Shown: positions 41,452-49,178 of the stretch, piece after piece
Position numbering within the stretch: position 1 is the first letter of the stretch
Layout: each line of letters begins with the position of its first letter
Assembly (NCBI GenBank): GCA_964389305.1
Contig: CAYMEK010000027.1
Span: 1 to 55,227 of the forward strand
DNA length: 55,227 nucleotides
DNA from: CAYMEK01 sp964389305
GTDB taxonomy: Bacteria; Spirochaetota; Spirochaetia; SZUA-6; DRHE01
Direction of reading: 5' to 3'
The notes under the pieces: model-generated
Seen by the model: only the letters and a program-made list of their open reading frames with translations
What the model was told of the DNA's origin: nothing
Databases searched by the model: none
Program-made: the position numbers and the translations under genes

Positions 41452-42603
41452 ATGAGCATCCGAATCGGCAGCCGCTGGATCGGCGAGGCAGCTCCCTGCT
41501 TTGTCGTCGCCGAGGCGGGCAGCGCCCATCTCGGCGACCTGTCGCGGGCCCTCGAGCTGGTCGACGCGGCGGCGGACTGCGGCGCCGACTGCGTCAAGTT
41601 CCAGGTAATCTTCGCGGATGAGATCGTGCACCCCCTCACGGGCAGCATCGATCTTCCCGGTGGCAGGGTCCCGATCTACGAGCGCTTCCGGGAGCTGGAA
41701 CGCGAGGCCGGCTTCTACGCCCGGATCAAGGAACGCTCCGAGCGGCGGGGCCTGGAGTTCCTCTGCTCTGCCTTCGGGCCGAAGAGCGCCCGGCTTCTCA
41801 AGGCGATCGGGGTGAAGGCGGTCAAGATCGCTTCGCCCGAGCTCAACCACTTTCCCCTGCTCAGGGAGGTGGCCGGCTACGATTTGCCCCTGATTCTTTC
41901 CACCGGGGTGTCTACCCTGGCCGATATCGAGCGCGCCCTGATCGCCGCGGGGCCTCGCACCGTGCTCCTGCACTGCATCACGGCCTATCCGGCTCCCGAG
42001 AAGCAGTACAACCTGCGGCTCGTTCCCAACCTGCGGGCGATCTTCGGGCGTCCGACCGGGGTTTCGGACCACTCCCGGGATCCGCTGCTGGTGCCGGGGC
42101 TGGCGGTGCTGGCGGGCGCCTGTGTCCTGGAAAAACATTTTGCCCTCTCCAACCGGGGAAGGGGGCTGGATGATCCCATCGCCCTGGATCCGGAGGCCTT
42201 TTCCTCTATGGTGAGGGAAATCCGCAGCCTGGAAGCGATGGAGATCGCCCAGGCCAGGGAGCGGCTGGAAGAAACCTACGGACACGACAAGGTAGAGACC
42301 GTATTGGGGGACGGGATCAAGCGCCTGGCTCCGGCCGAGCAAAAATATTACCTGACTTCCAACCGCAGTCTCCACGCCCTGATCGAGATCGGGAAGGGGC
42401 AGGCGATCCGCTGTGATCAGCTTTGCATCGTACGCAGCGAAAGCAACCTTCGTCCCGGCCTGGGTCCCGAATACCTGGAGCTGATCGCCGGCCGGACCGC
42501 CCAGAGGACGATCCCTGCCGGACAGGGAATCACCTGGGAAGATCTGCTGCCGCCGGCTGCCGCAGCTCCTGAATCCGCGGCGGATCAGGAGCTCCCGTCG
42601 TGA
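41452..42603 (+). CDS. NeuB-family sugar-acid synthase
   Basis: A 383-residue protein of the N-acetylneuraminate synthase family, which condenses PEP with an N-acyl hexosamine. The NeuB barrel (about 5-285) has FVVAEAGSAHLGDL, KIASPELNH and GVSDHSRDPL; an antifreeze/SAF domain follows (about 300-365). Product could be a sialic, legionaminic or pseudaminic acid, or another family reaction. No partner gene (neuA, neuC, aminotransferase) is nearby. ATG 41452 matches the family start; GTG 41416 would add 12 residues. GTGA overlap with the Nudix gene. Confidence 0.87.
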   Translation: MSIRIGSRWIGEAAPCFVVAEAGSAHLGDLSRALELVDAAADCGADCVKFQVIFADEIVHPLTGSIDLPGGRVPIYERFRELEREAGFYARIKERSERRGLEFLCSAFGPKSARLLKAIGVKAVKIASPELNHFPLLREVAGYDLPLILSTGVSTLADIERALIAAGPRTVLLHCITAYPAPEKQYNLRLVPNLRAIFGRPTGVSDHSRDPLLVPGLAVLAGACVLEKHFALSNRGRGLDDPIALDPEAFSSMVREIRSLEAMEIAQARERLEETYGHDKVETVLGDGIKRLAPAEQKYYLTSNRSLHALIEIGKGQAIRCDQLCIVRSESNLRPGLGPEYLELIAGRTAQRTIPAGQGITWEDLLPPAAAAPESAADQELPS

Positions 42604-43121
42604 GCGAAGAGCTGGTCCAGCTCGTCGATCGGCAAGGGAGCCCCGCGGGGGCGGCCCCGAGAAGCGAGTGTCATGGAAACCCCCGGCTGATCCAGGCGGT
42701 GGTGCACCTGCTGCTGGTCGATGAGCGGAACAGGTTGTACCTGCAGAAGCGGGCCCGGGGCAAGGACATCTACCCCGGCAGGTGGGATACCGGAGTCGGC
42801 GGCCACCTGGCTCCAGGAGAGACCCCCGAGCAGGCGGTCAGGAGAGAGGCGCGCGAAGAGCTGGGCATCGAGTTAGGAGGGCCCGGCGCGGCGGGCGGAC
42901 CCGCCGGACTGGAGCGCCTGCCTTCCTACATCTACAGCGACGAAACGGAAACCGAGTACGTTTTTCCCTTCAAAGCGGGATTTTCCGGGGCGCTACGGCC
43001 GAATCCCGAAGAGATCGAAGAGGGAGCGTTTTTCACTCTGGCGAGGATTCGCCGCTGGCTGAAAAACAGGCCCGAGGACTTCACCCCGCATTTTCGGTAC
43101 GGCTTCAGGCGCCTTGTGTAG
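42600..43121 (+). CDS. Nudix hydrolase, IPP-isomerase-like
   Basis: A 173-residue Nudix protein. The Nudix box G-x5-E-x7-REUxEExGU is complete in GGHLAPGETPEQAVRREAREELGI. The flanks (RLYLQKRARGKDIYPGRWDTGVGGH) resemble the YfcD/IPP-isomerase-like branch. Substrate not readable. GTG 42600 overlaps the neuB-like stop by 4 nt. Last gene of the conserved stretch before the accessory region. Confidence 0.92.
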   Translation: MSEELVQLVDRQGSPAGAAPRSECHGNPRLIQAVVHLLLVDERNRLYLQKRARGKDIYPGRWDTGVGGHLAPGETPEQAVRREAREELGIELGGPGAAGGPAGLERLPSYIYSDETETEYVFPFKAGFSGALRPNPEEIEEGAFFTLARIRRWLKNRPEDFTPHFRYGFRRLV

Positions 43122-43227
43122 GTCTCCGGTCGTGCGGGAAGCGCAGCTTACGATGAGATTCCCCGCCGACAAAGCCGCCTAAGACATCAGCCACGCAACT
43201 TAAATGAATAAGCAGTAAAAGGAATAA

Positions 43228-43250
43228 CCCGAGCTGTGAGGCAGCTTGGG
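43228..43250 (-). terminator. Terminator of the DUF4143 ATPase gene
   Basis: A 9-bp stem (CCCAAGCTG with CAGCTCGGG, one G-T pair) and 5-nt loop, followed on the minus strand by TTATTCCTTTT. It starts 3 nt beyond the gene's stop. The rest of 43122-43252 shows nothing. Confidence 0.6.
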
Positions 43251-43252
43251 AC

Positions 43253-44419
43253 TCACCCTTGTATGCCGATGGGAAAAGAGTGCCGTGTCAGATTCGCCAG
43301 CGGAAGTACGGTAACCTGCTCCTGCAGCTTGTATTCCTCCTTTCCAGGGTAAACGATCCATAAATGTTCGGGGGAAAGGTCCCCCAGCGCGGAGCGGAGC
43401 GAAGGGGTGAGCACGGGGGCGTCTGCGTACTTGAACTCCATACCCCAGGACTTACCGGCGGCGAACCACAGTAGGTCCAGCTCTGCCCCGGTGTGGGTAC
43501 GCCAGAAATAGGGGACCCGTATGCCGATAAGTTGAACGGCTTGTTCGAGGGCGAATCCTTCCCACGACGCGCCCAGCTTGGGGTGGGTCTCCAGCTGGGA
43601 GGCGTCTTCTATCGTTTGAAGCGAATGGAAAAGGCCGCTGTCTCTAATGTAGAGCTTCGGTGCTTTAACCAGTCGTTTGCCGACGTTCGCGTACCACGGT
43701 TGAAGGAGCCGGATCATGTAGGTGCCGGAGAGGATTTCCAGATACCGGCGAACAGTATGGTCGGAGACTGCGAAAGATCGTGCAAGCTCAGAGAGGTTCA
43801 GAAGTTGTCCGTGATAGTGGCTGATCATGATCCAGAAGCGGCGCAGAGTAGGCGATGGAATCGATATACCCAAAAGCGGAATATCGCGTTCGAGGAAAGT
43901 GCGGATAAAATCTTCCCGCCATCGAACCGACTTCCGTTCGTCCTGAGCCAGCGCGGAGCGAGGGAACCCACCGCGGACCCAGAGAGACTTCCAGGGCCGA
44001 GGTGCGAACTCATCGATGGCGAAAGGGCCTAGATCGTGGAACGTGATGCGGCCGGCCAAGCTCTCGGAGCCGTGTTTCACGAGATCCGGTGAAGCGCTTC
44101 CGAGCACCAAATAGTGTGTGTCAGGCTGCGTATCCGCAAGATAACGTAAAAGGGGCAAGAGTTCGGGCATCCGCTGGATCTCGTCGATCACGACCGTCCC
44201 CGAGAGCCTCTCCAGCGCGGTCTGGGGCTGGCTGAGGCGGGCGATGCCGCGCGGGTCTTCCAGATCGAAGTAGTGATCGGCATCAAGCATGCGGGCCAGA
44301 GTAGTCTTACCGCATTGACGCGGTCCGAGGATGGCTGTTACCGGAGATGAAGATAGCTTTTCGCGAACCTGCTTGAGTTCGCGGGGGCGGTCGACGGTAT
44401 CCGTTGCATCATGGTTCAT
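43253..44419 (-). CDS. AAA_14/DUF4143 ATPase
   Basis: A 388-residue protein. The N-terminal AAA+ domain has Walker A LGPRQCGKTT, Walker B VVIDEIQRM and sensor stretch LVLGSASPDL. The C-terminal DUF4143 domain includes a winged-helix-like segment (LNLSELARSFAVSDHTVRRYLEIL) and a nuclease-like ending (GAELDLLWFAAGKSWGMEFKY, Asp/Glu-x-Lys-like). This family is widespread and patchily distributed; function is unproven. ATG 44419 has no ribosome binding site and lies 8 nt from a -10 box, suggesting a leaderless message. Confidence 0.9.
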   Translation of the reverse strand: MNHDATDTVDRPRELKQVREKLSSSPVTAILGPRQCGKTTLARMLDADHYFDLEDPRGIARLSQPQTALERLSGTVVIDEIQRMPELLPLLRYLADTQPDTHYLVLGSASPDLVKHGSESLAGRITFHDLGPFAIDEFAPRPWKSLWVRGGFPRSALAQDERKSVRWREDFIRTFLERDIPLLGISIPSPTLRRFWIMISHYHGQLLNLSELARSFAVSDHTVRRYLEILSGTYMIRLLQPWYANVGKRLVKAPKLYIRDSGLFHSLQTIEDASQLETHPKLGASWEGFALEQAVQLIGIRVPYFWRTHTGAELDLLWFAAGKSWGMEFKYADAPVLTPSLRSALGDLSPEHLWIVYPGKEEYKLQEQVTVLPLANLTRHSFPIGIQG

Positions 44420-44426
44420 ATAGGAG

Positions 44427-44455
44427 ATTCTATCATTGAAATGATGAAATTTCGA
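44427..44455 (-). promoter_or_regulatory. Promoter with internal palindrome before the DUF4143 gene
   Basis: On the minus strand, TCGAAA (44450-44455) and TAGAAT (44427-44432) are 17 bp apart; the -10 ends 8 nt before the ATG. Between them lies the inverted repeat ATCATTGAAATGAT (44432-44445), a possible operator. Confidence 0.5.
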
Positions 44456-44588
44456 ACATTAACTACGAATTTTCAGCATTAATTTTAAGTCGAAATACCG
44501 TGCACGCTGGGTCATCATCCGCCTTCGATGCACAGGCGCCCTCTCGCCGTAGGCTCGGATCCGCAGCTTGCTGGCGATCGCCTGCCCC
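44456..44588. other. Non-coding spacer with GGCGATCGCC palindromes at its right side
   Basis: AT-rich on the left, GC-rich on the right. Two copies of GGCGATCGCC occur near 44574-44600, one reaching into the next promoter. I see no gene. Confidence 0.45.
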
Positions 44589-44617
44589 TTGGCGATCGCC
44601 GCCGGCTAGGCTATACA
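44589..44617 (+). promoter_or_regulatory. Promoter of the decayed nucleotidyltransferase gene
   Basis: TTGGCG (44589-44594) and TATACA (44612-44617) are 17 bp apart, 8 nt before ATG 44625. It could still drive the intact small gene at 44802. Confidence 0.5.
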
Positions 44618-44624
44618 TAGTAGA

Positions 44625-44809
44625 ATGAAGGATGTTGCTCGGTTGCTCGGCGACCTGCTTTCCGCCGATGTCATTACAGACTACGCTCTATTCGGGGCAG
44701 TGGCCTTGAATCGGAAGCGGTGAGGTGTAAGGAAGTCGAAGAACTGGCGGCCCGCCACGGTCTTCGGCCGGACTGGCAGAAGTTCAGACGGAGGTTTCTC
44801 GATGGATGA
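44625..44809 (+). pseudogene. Remnant of a nucleotidyltransferase-type gene
   Basis: ATG 44625 opens MKDVARLLGDLLSADVITDY, then ALFGAVA, the usual start of a nucleotidyltransferase-like protein paired with a small partner. After 32 codons it stops at 44721-44723. A second frame (44711-44809) reads the usual end of the same family, CKEVEELAARHGL followed by WQKFRRRF. The middle, about 150 codons in intact members, is missing. This is an internal deletion with frame change. The family call comes from recollection of similar gene pairs and needs a search. Confidence 0.65.
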
Positions 44810-44993
44810 TCTACAGGCCATGTTTGAACGGCAGGCAGCCTGGCAGCGAAGTCGGGCCCGACTGTCCTGGGCCGAGAAACTCCGTATGTCTCTGGTCATG
44901 CGGGAGGCCCGGCTTGCCATGAAGCAGCCGGCTGCTAAGGCTACTCGGGGCACCGGCTCCTCAACCGTAAAAAACAGGAAAGATAGAGAATAG
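44802..44993 (+). CDS. Small partner protein of the decayed nucleotidyltransferase
   Basis: A 63-residue basic protein, MDDLQAMFERQAAWQRSRAR at the start, with LSWAEKLRMSLVMREA next. Small proteins of this kind often follow a nucleotidyltransferase gene with overlap, as seen here (ATG 44802 overlaps the remnant's stop). Such pairs have been suggested as toxin-antitoxin-like. If so, only the small member is left intact. Function unknown. Confidence 0.6.
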   Translation: MDDLQAMFERQAAWQRSRARLSWAEKLRMSLVMREARLAMKQPAAKATRGTGSSTVKNRKDRE

Positions 44994-45112
44994 TTTTAGG
45001 CCGCGAAGCGGTCAGGAATAGACACCCGTGTCCTGGATATCGGGGGGGAAATGGCCGGCGTTCACTTACGTTGGGAGTCTTTGTGACGCTACAACCTCGG
45101 GCTGGCTGCGGA
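44994..45112. other. Non-coding spacer
   Basis: No convincing gene. A short palindrome GACACCCGTGTC lies near 45027. The right end is the promoter of the next gene. Confidence 0.4.
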
Positions 45113-45142
45113 TTGAAATCGGAATGGTAGACGCCTTATAGT
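45113..45142 (+). promoter_or_regulatory. Putative promoter of the glycosyltransferase-like gene
   Basis: TTGAAA (45113-45118) and TATAGT (45137-45142) are 18 bp apart. The start near 45149 leaves a leader of about 80 nt before GTG 45231. Confidence 0.5.
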
Positions 45143-45230
45143 GCAATACGATTAAGATTGAAGAATTGTATATCGGTCGCCAAAGAAAACGACCGCAGGT
45201 ACCCGGTCAAGATGAAAGGGCACAAACAAG

Positions 45231-47060
45231 GTGGATGAAGATATTTCCTTGGAACAGGAGTACATCGCCGCCACCACTGAGTTCCTTCCGGTTGGCAGCC
45301 GGGGAGAGCTGGTACGTACGTATAGAAGCAAAGGGTATCAGCTGCTCCCCGACCCACTGGCAATGATTCTGAAGGTTGCGGGTCGTTTCCGAGCGTTAAC
45401 CGGGCACCGGAAGGCGCTGCTGGAGGCGGGCTGGCAGGACGATGGCTCGGGTTTCATAGAGGCGGCCCTGAGAGAGCTGGTCAAGCGGGGGCTGCTGTAC
45501 GCCAGGCAGGATTTCTTGAAAACGATCGAAAGCTCAGCCGCCCGCTCCGAGCCACCTCCTCGCATCGACTCCTTGGGTTGGACAACGAGGGATCGACCCT
45601 CGCTACTAAAAAAAAGCCTGGAAAGCTACATCCGGAACCCTCATATACGTGAGAAGCAGGTGGATTTCGAGGTTTTTGACGGTTCACCGCATCCAGAAAC
45701 GCGGGCATCTCAGCGTGATATGATCGCCGAAATGGCACAGGTCGAGAGCGTGCCGATACTGTACGCCGGAGAGGAAGAGAAGAGGAGATTCGCCAGGCGG
45801 ATCGCCGAGCGATCCAAGGCCGAAGGGCTGCCACCGGAAGTGCTCGAGTTTGCATTGTTCGATCCGTTCGGGATGGGCTACACGGCTGGCGCCAACACGA
45901 ACGCTTACCTCCTGGCGACCTCCGGCGAGCTGGGCCTCAAGATCGATGATGACACGTTGTGTAGCTTTGCAGGCCCGCCTGAACCGGAGATCGGGCTAGG
46001 TCTATACTCCTTTCCCGATCCCACTCATATTCGCTTTTTTCCGGATCGTGAGTCCCTCTCCCGGTCCGCCAGTGAGGGTGACGTCGATATTGTGGCATTT
46101 CATGAGCAGTTATTGGGGCGTACCGTTGCCGAATGCCTGCGATCACAGGAACCGCCCCAGCAAATCAATTGCAGCGGAATGACCCCGGGGTTTCTTCGTA
46201 CCCTGGAAGTGGAAGGAGGGCGTGTCTTGGCGACCATGACCGGTGTCTGTGGTGACTCTGGCATGGGCTCTCCGCGCATGTTTCTTGGGCTGACGGGAAG
46301 CGACCGCGAGCTCCTCGTGAACTCTGAGGAAGAATATAGGAGCGCCCTGATGAGCAGGCAGGTGCTGCGTGCCGTATCCCGCCCCACCGTGAGCCAAGGG
46401 GCGCTGTTCATGGCGATGAATTGCGGCTTTGACAGCCGCCAGCTGCTCCCCCCCTTCTTTCCGGTGCTGCGCAACTCCGACGGCGTGTTCGCCCATGTGC
46501 TTCGATCCTGCCGTCCAGGGGGATTGATCGGGCACCTGCCCGCAGCCGTAGCGCATGAGCAGCAGGAGTTGCGGCGTTTCGCTCCAGGGGCCGAGAGGAA
46601 GGCGGCGGTCAGTATGGCCGACCTGGTTATTCTTTTGATCAGGGGATTCGAGCCAGGCCCGGGACGCAGACCACCCGCACAAGGAATTCAGGCCCTCGGG
46701 AGCTACCTGGAAGAGCTGGCAGCCCTCGAACCGGAAGATCTAACCGAGGTGTTGCAGGGCCTATGGGTGGCCGAGATGAGCCGGTACATCGGCTATCTGG
46801 ACGGACTCCTCGCCTCGTATCACTACGAACCACGGTTCTGGGCCGAGGACGTGGAAGCGCACCTGCAGGAAGTCGAGAATCGGATCGTTGCGGATGAAGC
46901 CCTTGTGCCTGAGGATATCGCCGAGCGGATCGGGAGGGCCGCGGCGCCGGAAGTCTGCCGGGAATTGGTCGGGGCGTTCGGACGGCTGCTGCGGTGGTGG
47001 CCGGTCATTATGGATGCCGCTCGTGCCCTGGCCTCCGAAGGCGCGACGTTGTTTAGCTGA
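45231..47060 (+). CDS. Fusion of PqqD/winged-helix-like N-terminus and glycosyltransferase-like region
   Basis: A 609-residue cytoplasmic protein I cannot name. Residues about 15-100 resemble a PqqD or peptide-binding winged helix (LLPDPLAMILKVAGRFRALTG; ALRELVKRGLLYARQDF). Residues about 115-260 resemble a GT-A glycosyltransferase: LGWTTRDRPSLLKKSLESY, then FEVFDGSPHPETR, then a DDD motif in LGLKIDDDTLCSF. The rest (about 270-609) is helical with several Cys. PqqD-like domains bind precursor peptides in RiPP pathways, so a peptide-modifying transferase is possible (inference). No precursor peptide or radical SAM gene is adjacent. GTG 45231 follows GAAAGGG. Confidence 0.6.
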   Translation: MDEDISLEQEYIAATTEFLPVGSRGELVRTYRSKGYQLLPDPLAMILKVAGRFRALTGHRKALLEAGWQDDGSGFIEAALRELVKRGLLYARQDFLKTIESSAARSEPPPRIDSLGWTTRDRPSLLKKSLESYIRNPHIREKQVDFEVFDGSPHPETRASQRDMIAEMAQVESVPILYAGEEEKRRFARRIAERSKAEGLPPEVLEFALFDPFGMGYTAGANTNAYLLATSGELGLKIDDDTLCSFAGPPEPEIGLGLYSFPDPTHIRFFPDRESLSRSASEGDVDIVAFHEQLLGRTVAECLRSQEPPQQINCSGMTPGFLRTLEVEGGRVLATMTGVCGDSGMGSPRMFLGLTGSDRELLVNSEEEYRSALMSRQVLRAVSRPTVSQGALFMAMNCGFDSRQLLPPFFPVLRNSDGVFAHVLRSCRPGGLIGHLPAAVAHEQQELRRFAPGAERKAAVSMADLVILLIRGFEPGPGRRPPAQGIQALGSYLEELAALEPEDLTEVLQGLWVAEMSRYIGYLDGLLASYHYEPRFWAEDVEAHLQEVENRIVADEALVPEDIAERIGRAAAPEVCRELVGAFGRLLRWWPVIMDAARALASEGATLFS

Positions 47061-47099
47061 ATCACTCAGGGCGCCGCATGCTCATGCTATTTCATGCTT

Positions 47100-48470
47100 T
47101 TAACATCCAATATACAGGGAGCTCAATCCTTCGCTACCCGCAATATACAGTGTCCAATCGTTGATATTACCCAAGTCTAGGCCGCTTGCCTTGCCGGGAA
47201 TCACGGCGAAGAAAGGAAATCGTGTAACCAGAACGCCTTTCCGAATGAACAGGTAGTAGCGGGAAAGGTAAGCGGCATAGCCAGAGTCGCTGGATACCGT
47301 TATCTGGGTAATGCCGTAGCCCGCGGTTTCGGGGATTTGAGTCAGCACTCCTACAGACACGTTCGGAACCCCCGCTGGATCATCTTCGGTGACTAGGCCC
47401 TCCCAGGCGCCGTTCGCGGTCCCCAGATAGATATAGTCTGTTTCAGTATTGATCGCTACAGAGAGAATTTTCGCAGGTGCGGAGAAGCTCAACCTGTGCT
47501 CGGCGATGCTCGGCGTAGTATCCGCCAGGATGTTGGGAGGCAGGGCGAAGGCGCCCCCCGAGGTGGCGTAGTAGGCATACCAGTCGCTGCAGGCCATGTC
47601 CAGCACGCCGTCCAGCTCCAGATTGACCCACTCCCAGGTTTCCGGCGAGCCCAGCTCGGCATTAGGGACGGTGACTCCGCCCAGACCGTTCTTCCGGCGA
47701 AAGAAGAAGTTATATATTGGTGAGGCCGCGCCGGTATCGAAGACTCCGGATTCCTGGAGGTTTTTTTCTCCTCCGAGCGCGGTCGAGAAGTCGGAATCAA
47801 AATCCCAAACTACGCCAGAATAATTGAACGGGAGGATGCCTTTGTCCGTGTTGATGAAGCCCTGCCAGGCGGAAACGGAGCTCTCGGACAGGGAGTTCAC
47901 ACTGAAACCCTCCGCTCCAAGATCGTGGTACGGCTCCGTCGTCTCAAGGGCAAGCGTCCCTGGATCCAGGGCGTATATTTTGCTCAGGTCTGCTGTATAA
48001 ATATAAGAAGTTTCAGTGGCGACTACTCCTTTCAGCTCTTTCCCGGCCAAGTCGGTCGAATACGTAACACTGTAAAGCATGGATTGCAGGGTTACGGATA
48101 CCGTGATTTCATCGCCGGTGGATAGTTCGAACGTTTTTGATTCGCCGTAGTAAGAAACCTGGAAGATAGATCCCGCGGTGTTGCCCACTCCTACGAGAGC
48201 CTGGTATTGCGGGCCGACGGGCAGGTTCTCGATAGTGATTTTCTGCCCGCCGCTGTCGAGATCCTCTTCAACGTAGGGAACGGTATCTCCGACGGAGAGG
48301 AGGTTCCCATCTGCCAACAGATAGACCCTCACTAGGTCACCGGCAGCCTTCGACTGAACGTTGGAGAAATCGAGCTGAAAGCCGCTCGTCCCCAGATTGG
48401 CCGTCCAGTAGCAGGACAGGGTGATTGCAGCAGCTACGAGAATCGTGAGGTATTGAACAAGTCGTTTCAT
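47100..48470 (-). CDS. Cassette lipoprotein B (divergent paralogue)
   Basis: A 456-residue lipoprotein: signal peptide and lipobox ITLSC (Cys20), then a beta-rich domain (about 25-130) and repeats like a propeller or WD/NHL-type fold (IYTADLSKIYALDPG; YIYLGTANGAWEGLV; LYIAGSEGLSSLYIG). Its first 24 residues match lipoprotein A (51068-52468) at all but one position; after that the two share only scattered motifs. AGGAGG precedes ATG 48470. It is last in cassette copy 1, 10 nt after the FecR-domain gene. Surface exposure is likely but not shown. Confidence 0.78.
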   Translation of the reverse strand: MKRLVQYLTILVAAAITLSCYWTANLGTSGFQLDFSNVQSKAAGDLVRVYLLADGNLLSVGDTVPYVEEDLDSGGQKITIENLPVGPQYQALVGVGNTAGSIFQVSYYGESKTFELSTGDEITVSVTLQSMLYSVTYSTDLAGKELKGVVATETSYIYTADLSKIYALDPGTLALETTEPYHDLGAEGFSVNSLSESSVSAWQGFINTDKGILPFNYSGVVWDFDSDFSTALGGEKNLQESGVFDTGAASPIYNFFFRRKNGLGGVTVPNAELGSPETWEWVNLELDGVLDMACSDWYAYYATSGGAFALPPNILADTTPSIAEHRLSFSAPAKILSVAINTETDYIYLGTANGAWEGLVTEDDPAGVPNVSVGVLTQIPETAGYGITQITVSSDSGYAAYLSRYYLFIRKGVLVTRFPFFAVIPGKASGLDLGNINDWTLYIAGSEGLSSLYIGC

Positions 48471-48480
48471 CTCCAGCCTC

Positions 48481-49152
48481 CTAGTCTATGGGCGGTACGA
48501 AGACCGTAACGCTGCCGGTGAGGTCCAGGCCCGAGTCGGCGGGAAGCCGGCTGCCCGACTCGCCCCCGGCGCCGGGGGTGTAGGGATTGACGCTGGAGCT
48601 GGAATCCTTGGTATCTCCGCCGCTGGTGGGCGTCTGGTAGCCGTCGCTGCCCCCGCCTTCCCCGGAGGAGTAGCTGCGGCCCTGACCGAGCAGGGTAAGG
48701 TACACCACGTTGCCCTCCGTAACCAACACGTCAAAGCCGTTGTATTCAAACTTCGTACCCCGCACGGCGGCCGTGGACACGGGGCTTCGCAGCGTGAAGT
48801 TCTGCTCCGTCCCGGCGATGGATTTCACCTCCGCCCTGACCTTGCCGACCCGCAGGTATAGCTCCGTTTGCACGGTTCCCTCTCTCTCCAGCAGCTCCTC
48901 GAGGCGAAGCCGGGTCAGGGGCCGTACGTTCAGCACGGAGCTGCCCAGGTCCAGCAGAGCCCGGGAGTTGAACCCCGTTGAAATCGTGGTTCCCCGGGAC
49001 ACCGTCATGCCGACCCTGGCCGGGACCCAGCCCGCCTGGGGGGCCTGCAGCTCCACCTTGCCGGACAGCTCTTTGATCACTGCGGTTGACTGGGCCGACA
49101 GAGCCCCGCCCGCCAGAAAGAGAAGAATGAGAATCGTTGCTAGTCTGTTCAT
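48481..49152 (-). CDS. FecR-domain exported protein (copy 1)
   Basis: A 223-residue protein: signal peptide (about 1-20, ending near LSAQS), FecR domain (about 25-155; SGKVELQAPQAGWVPARVGM, ISTGFNSRALLDLG, STAAVRGTKFEYN) and a Gly/Ser-rich tail. FecR domains sense or bind partners in the periplasm, here perhaps the neighbouring beta-barrel. No FecI sigma factor is near. Identical to 52479-53150. ATG 49152 begins the signal peptide; a longer frame start at 49182 is less likely. Confidence 0.87.
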   Translation of the reverse strand: MNRLATILILLFLAGGALSAQSTAVIKELSGKVELQAPQAGWVPARVGMTVSRGTTISTGFNSRALLDLGSSVLNVRPLTRLRLEELLEREGTVQTELYLRVGKVRAEVKSIAGTEQNFTLRSPVSTAAVRGTKFEYNGFDVLVTEGNVVYLTLLGQGRSYSSGEGGGSDGYQTPTSGGDTKDSSSSVNPYTPGAGGESGSRLPADSGLDLTGSVTVFVPPID

Positions 49153-49178
49153 GGCCGTACCCCGATACGAAATATAGC

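Noticed and set aside
44574..44600. Two GGCGATCGCC palindromes as a HIP1-type repeat family
   Set aside because: Only two copies are seen; the motif is common by chance in GC-rich DNA.
45166..45366. Small open frame before the glycosyltransferase-like gene as a precursor peptide
   Set aside because: It overlaps the large gene by over 130 bases, has a TTG start without a binding site and no leader/core pattern.
48710..49177. Ser/Arg-rich plus-strand frames opposite the FecR genes (also at 52708-53175)
   Set aside because: They occur in both copies only because the DNA is duplicated. Composition and lack of signals mark them as antisense shadows.
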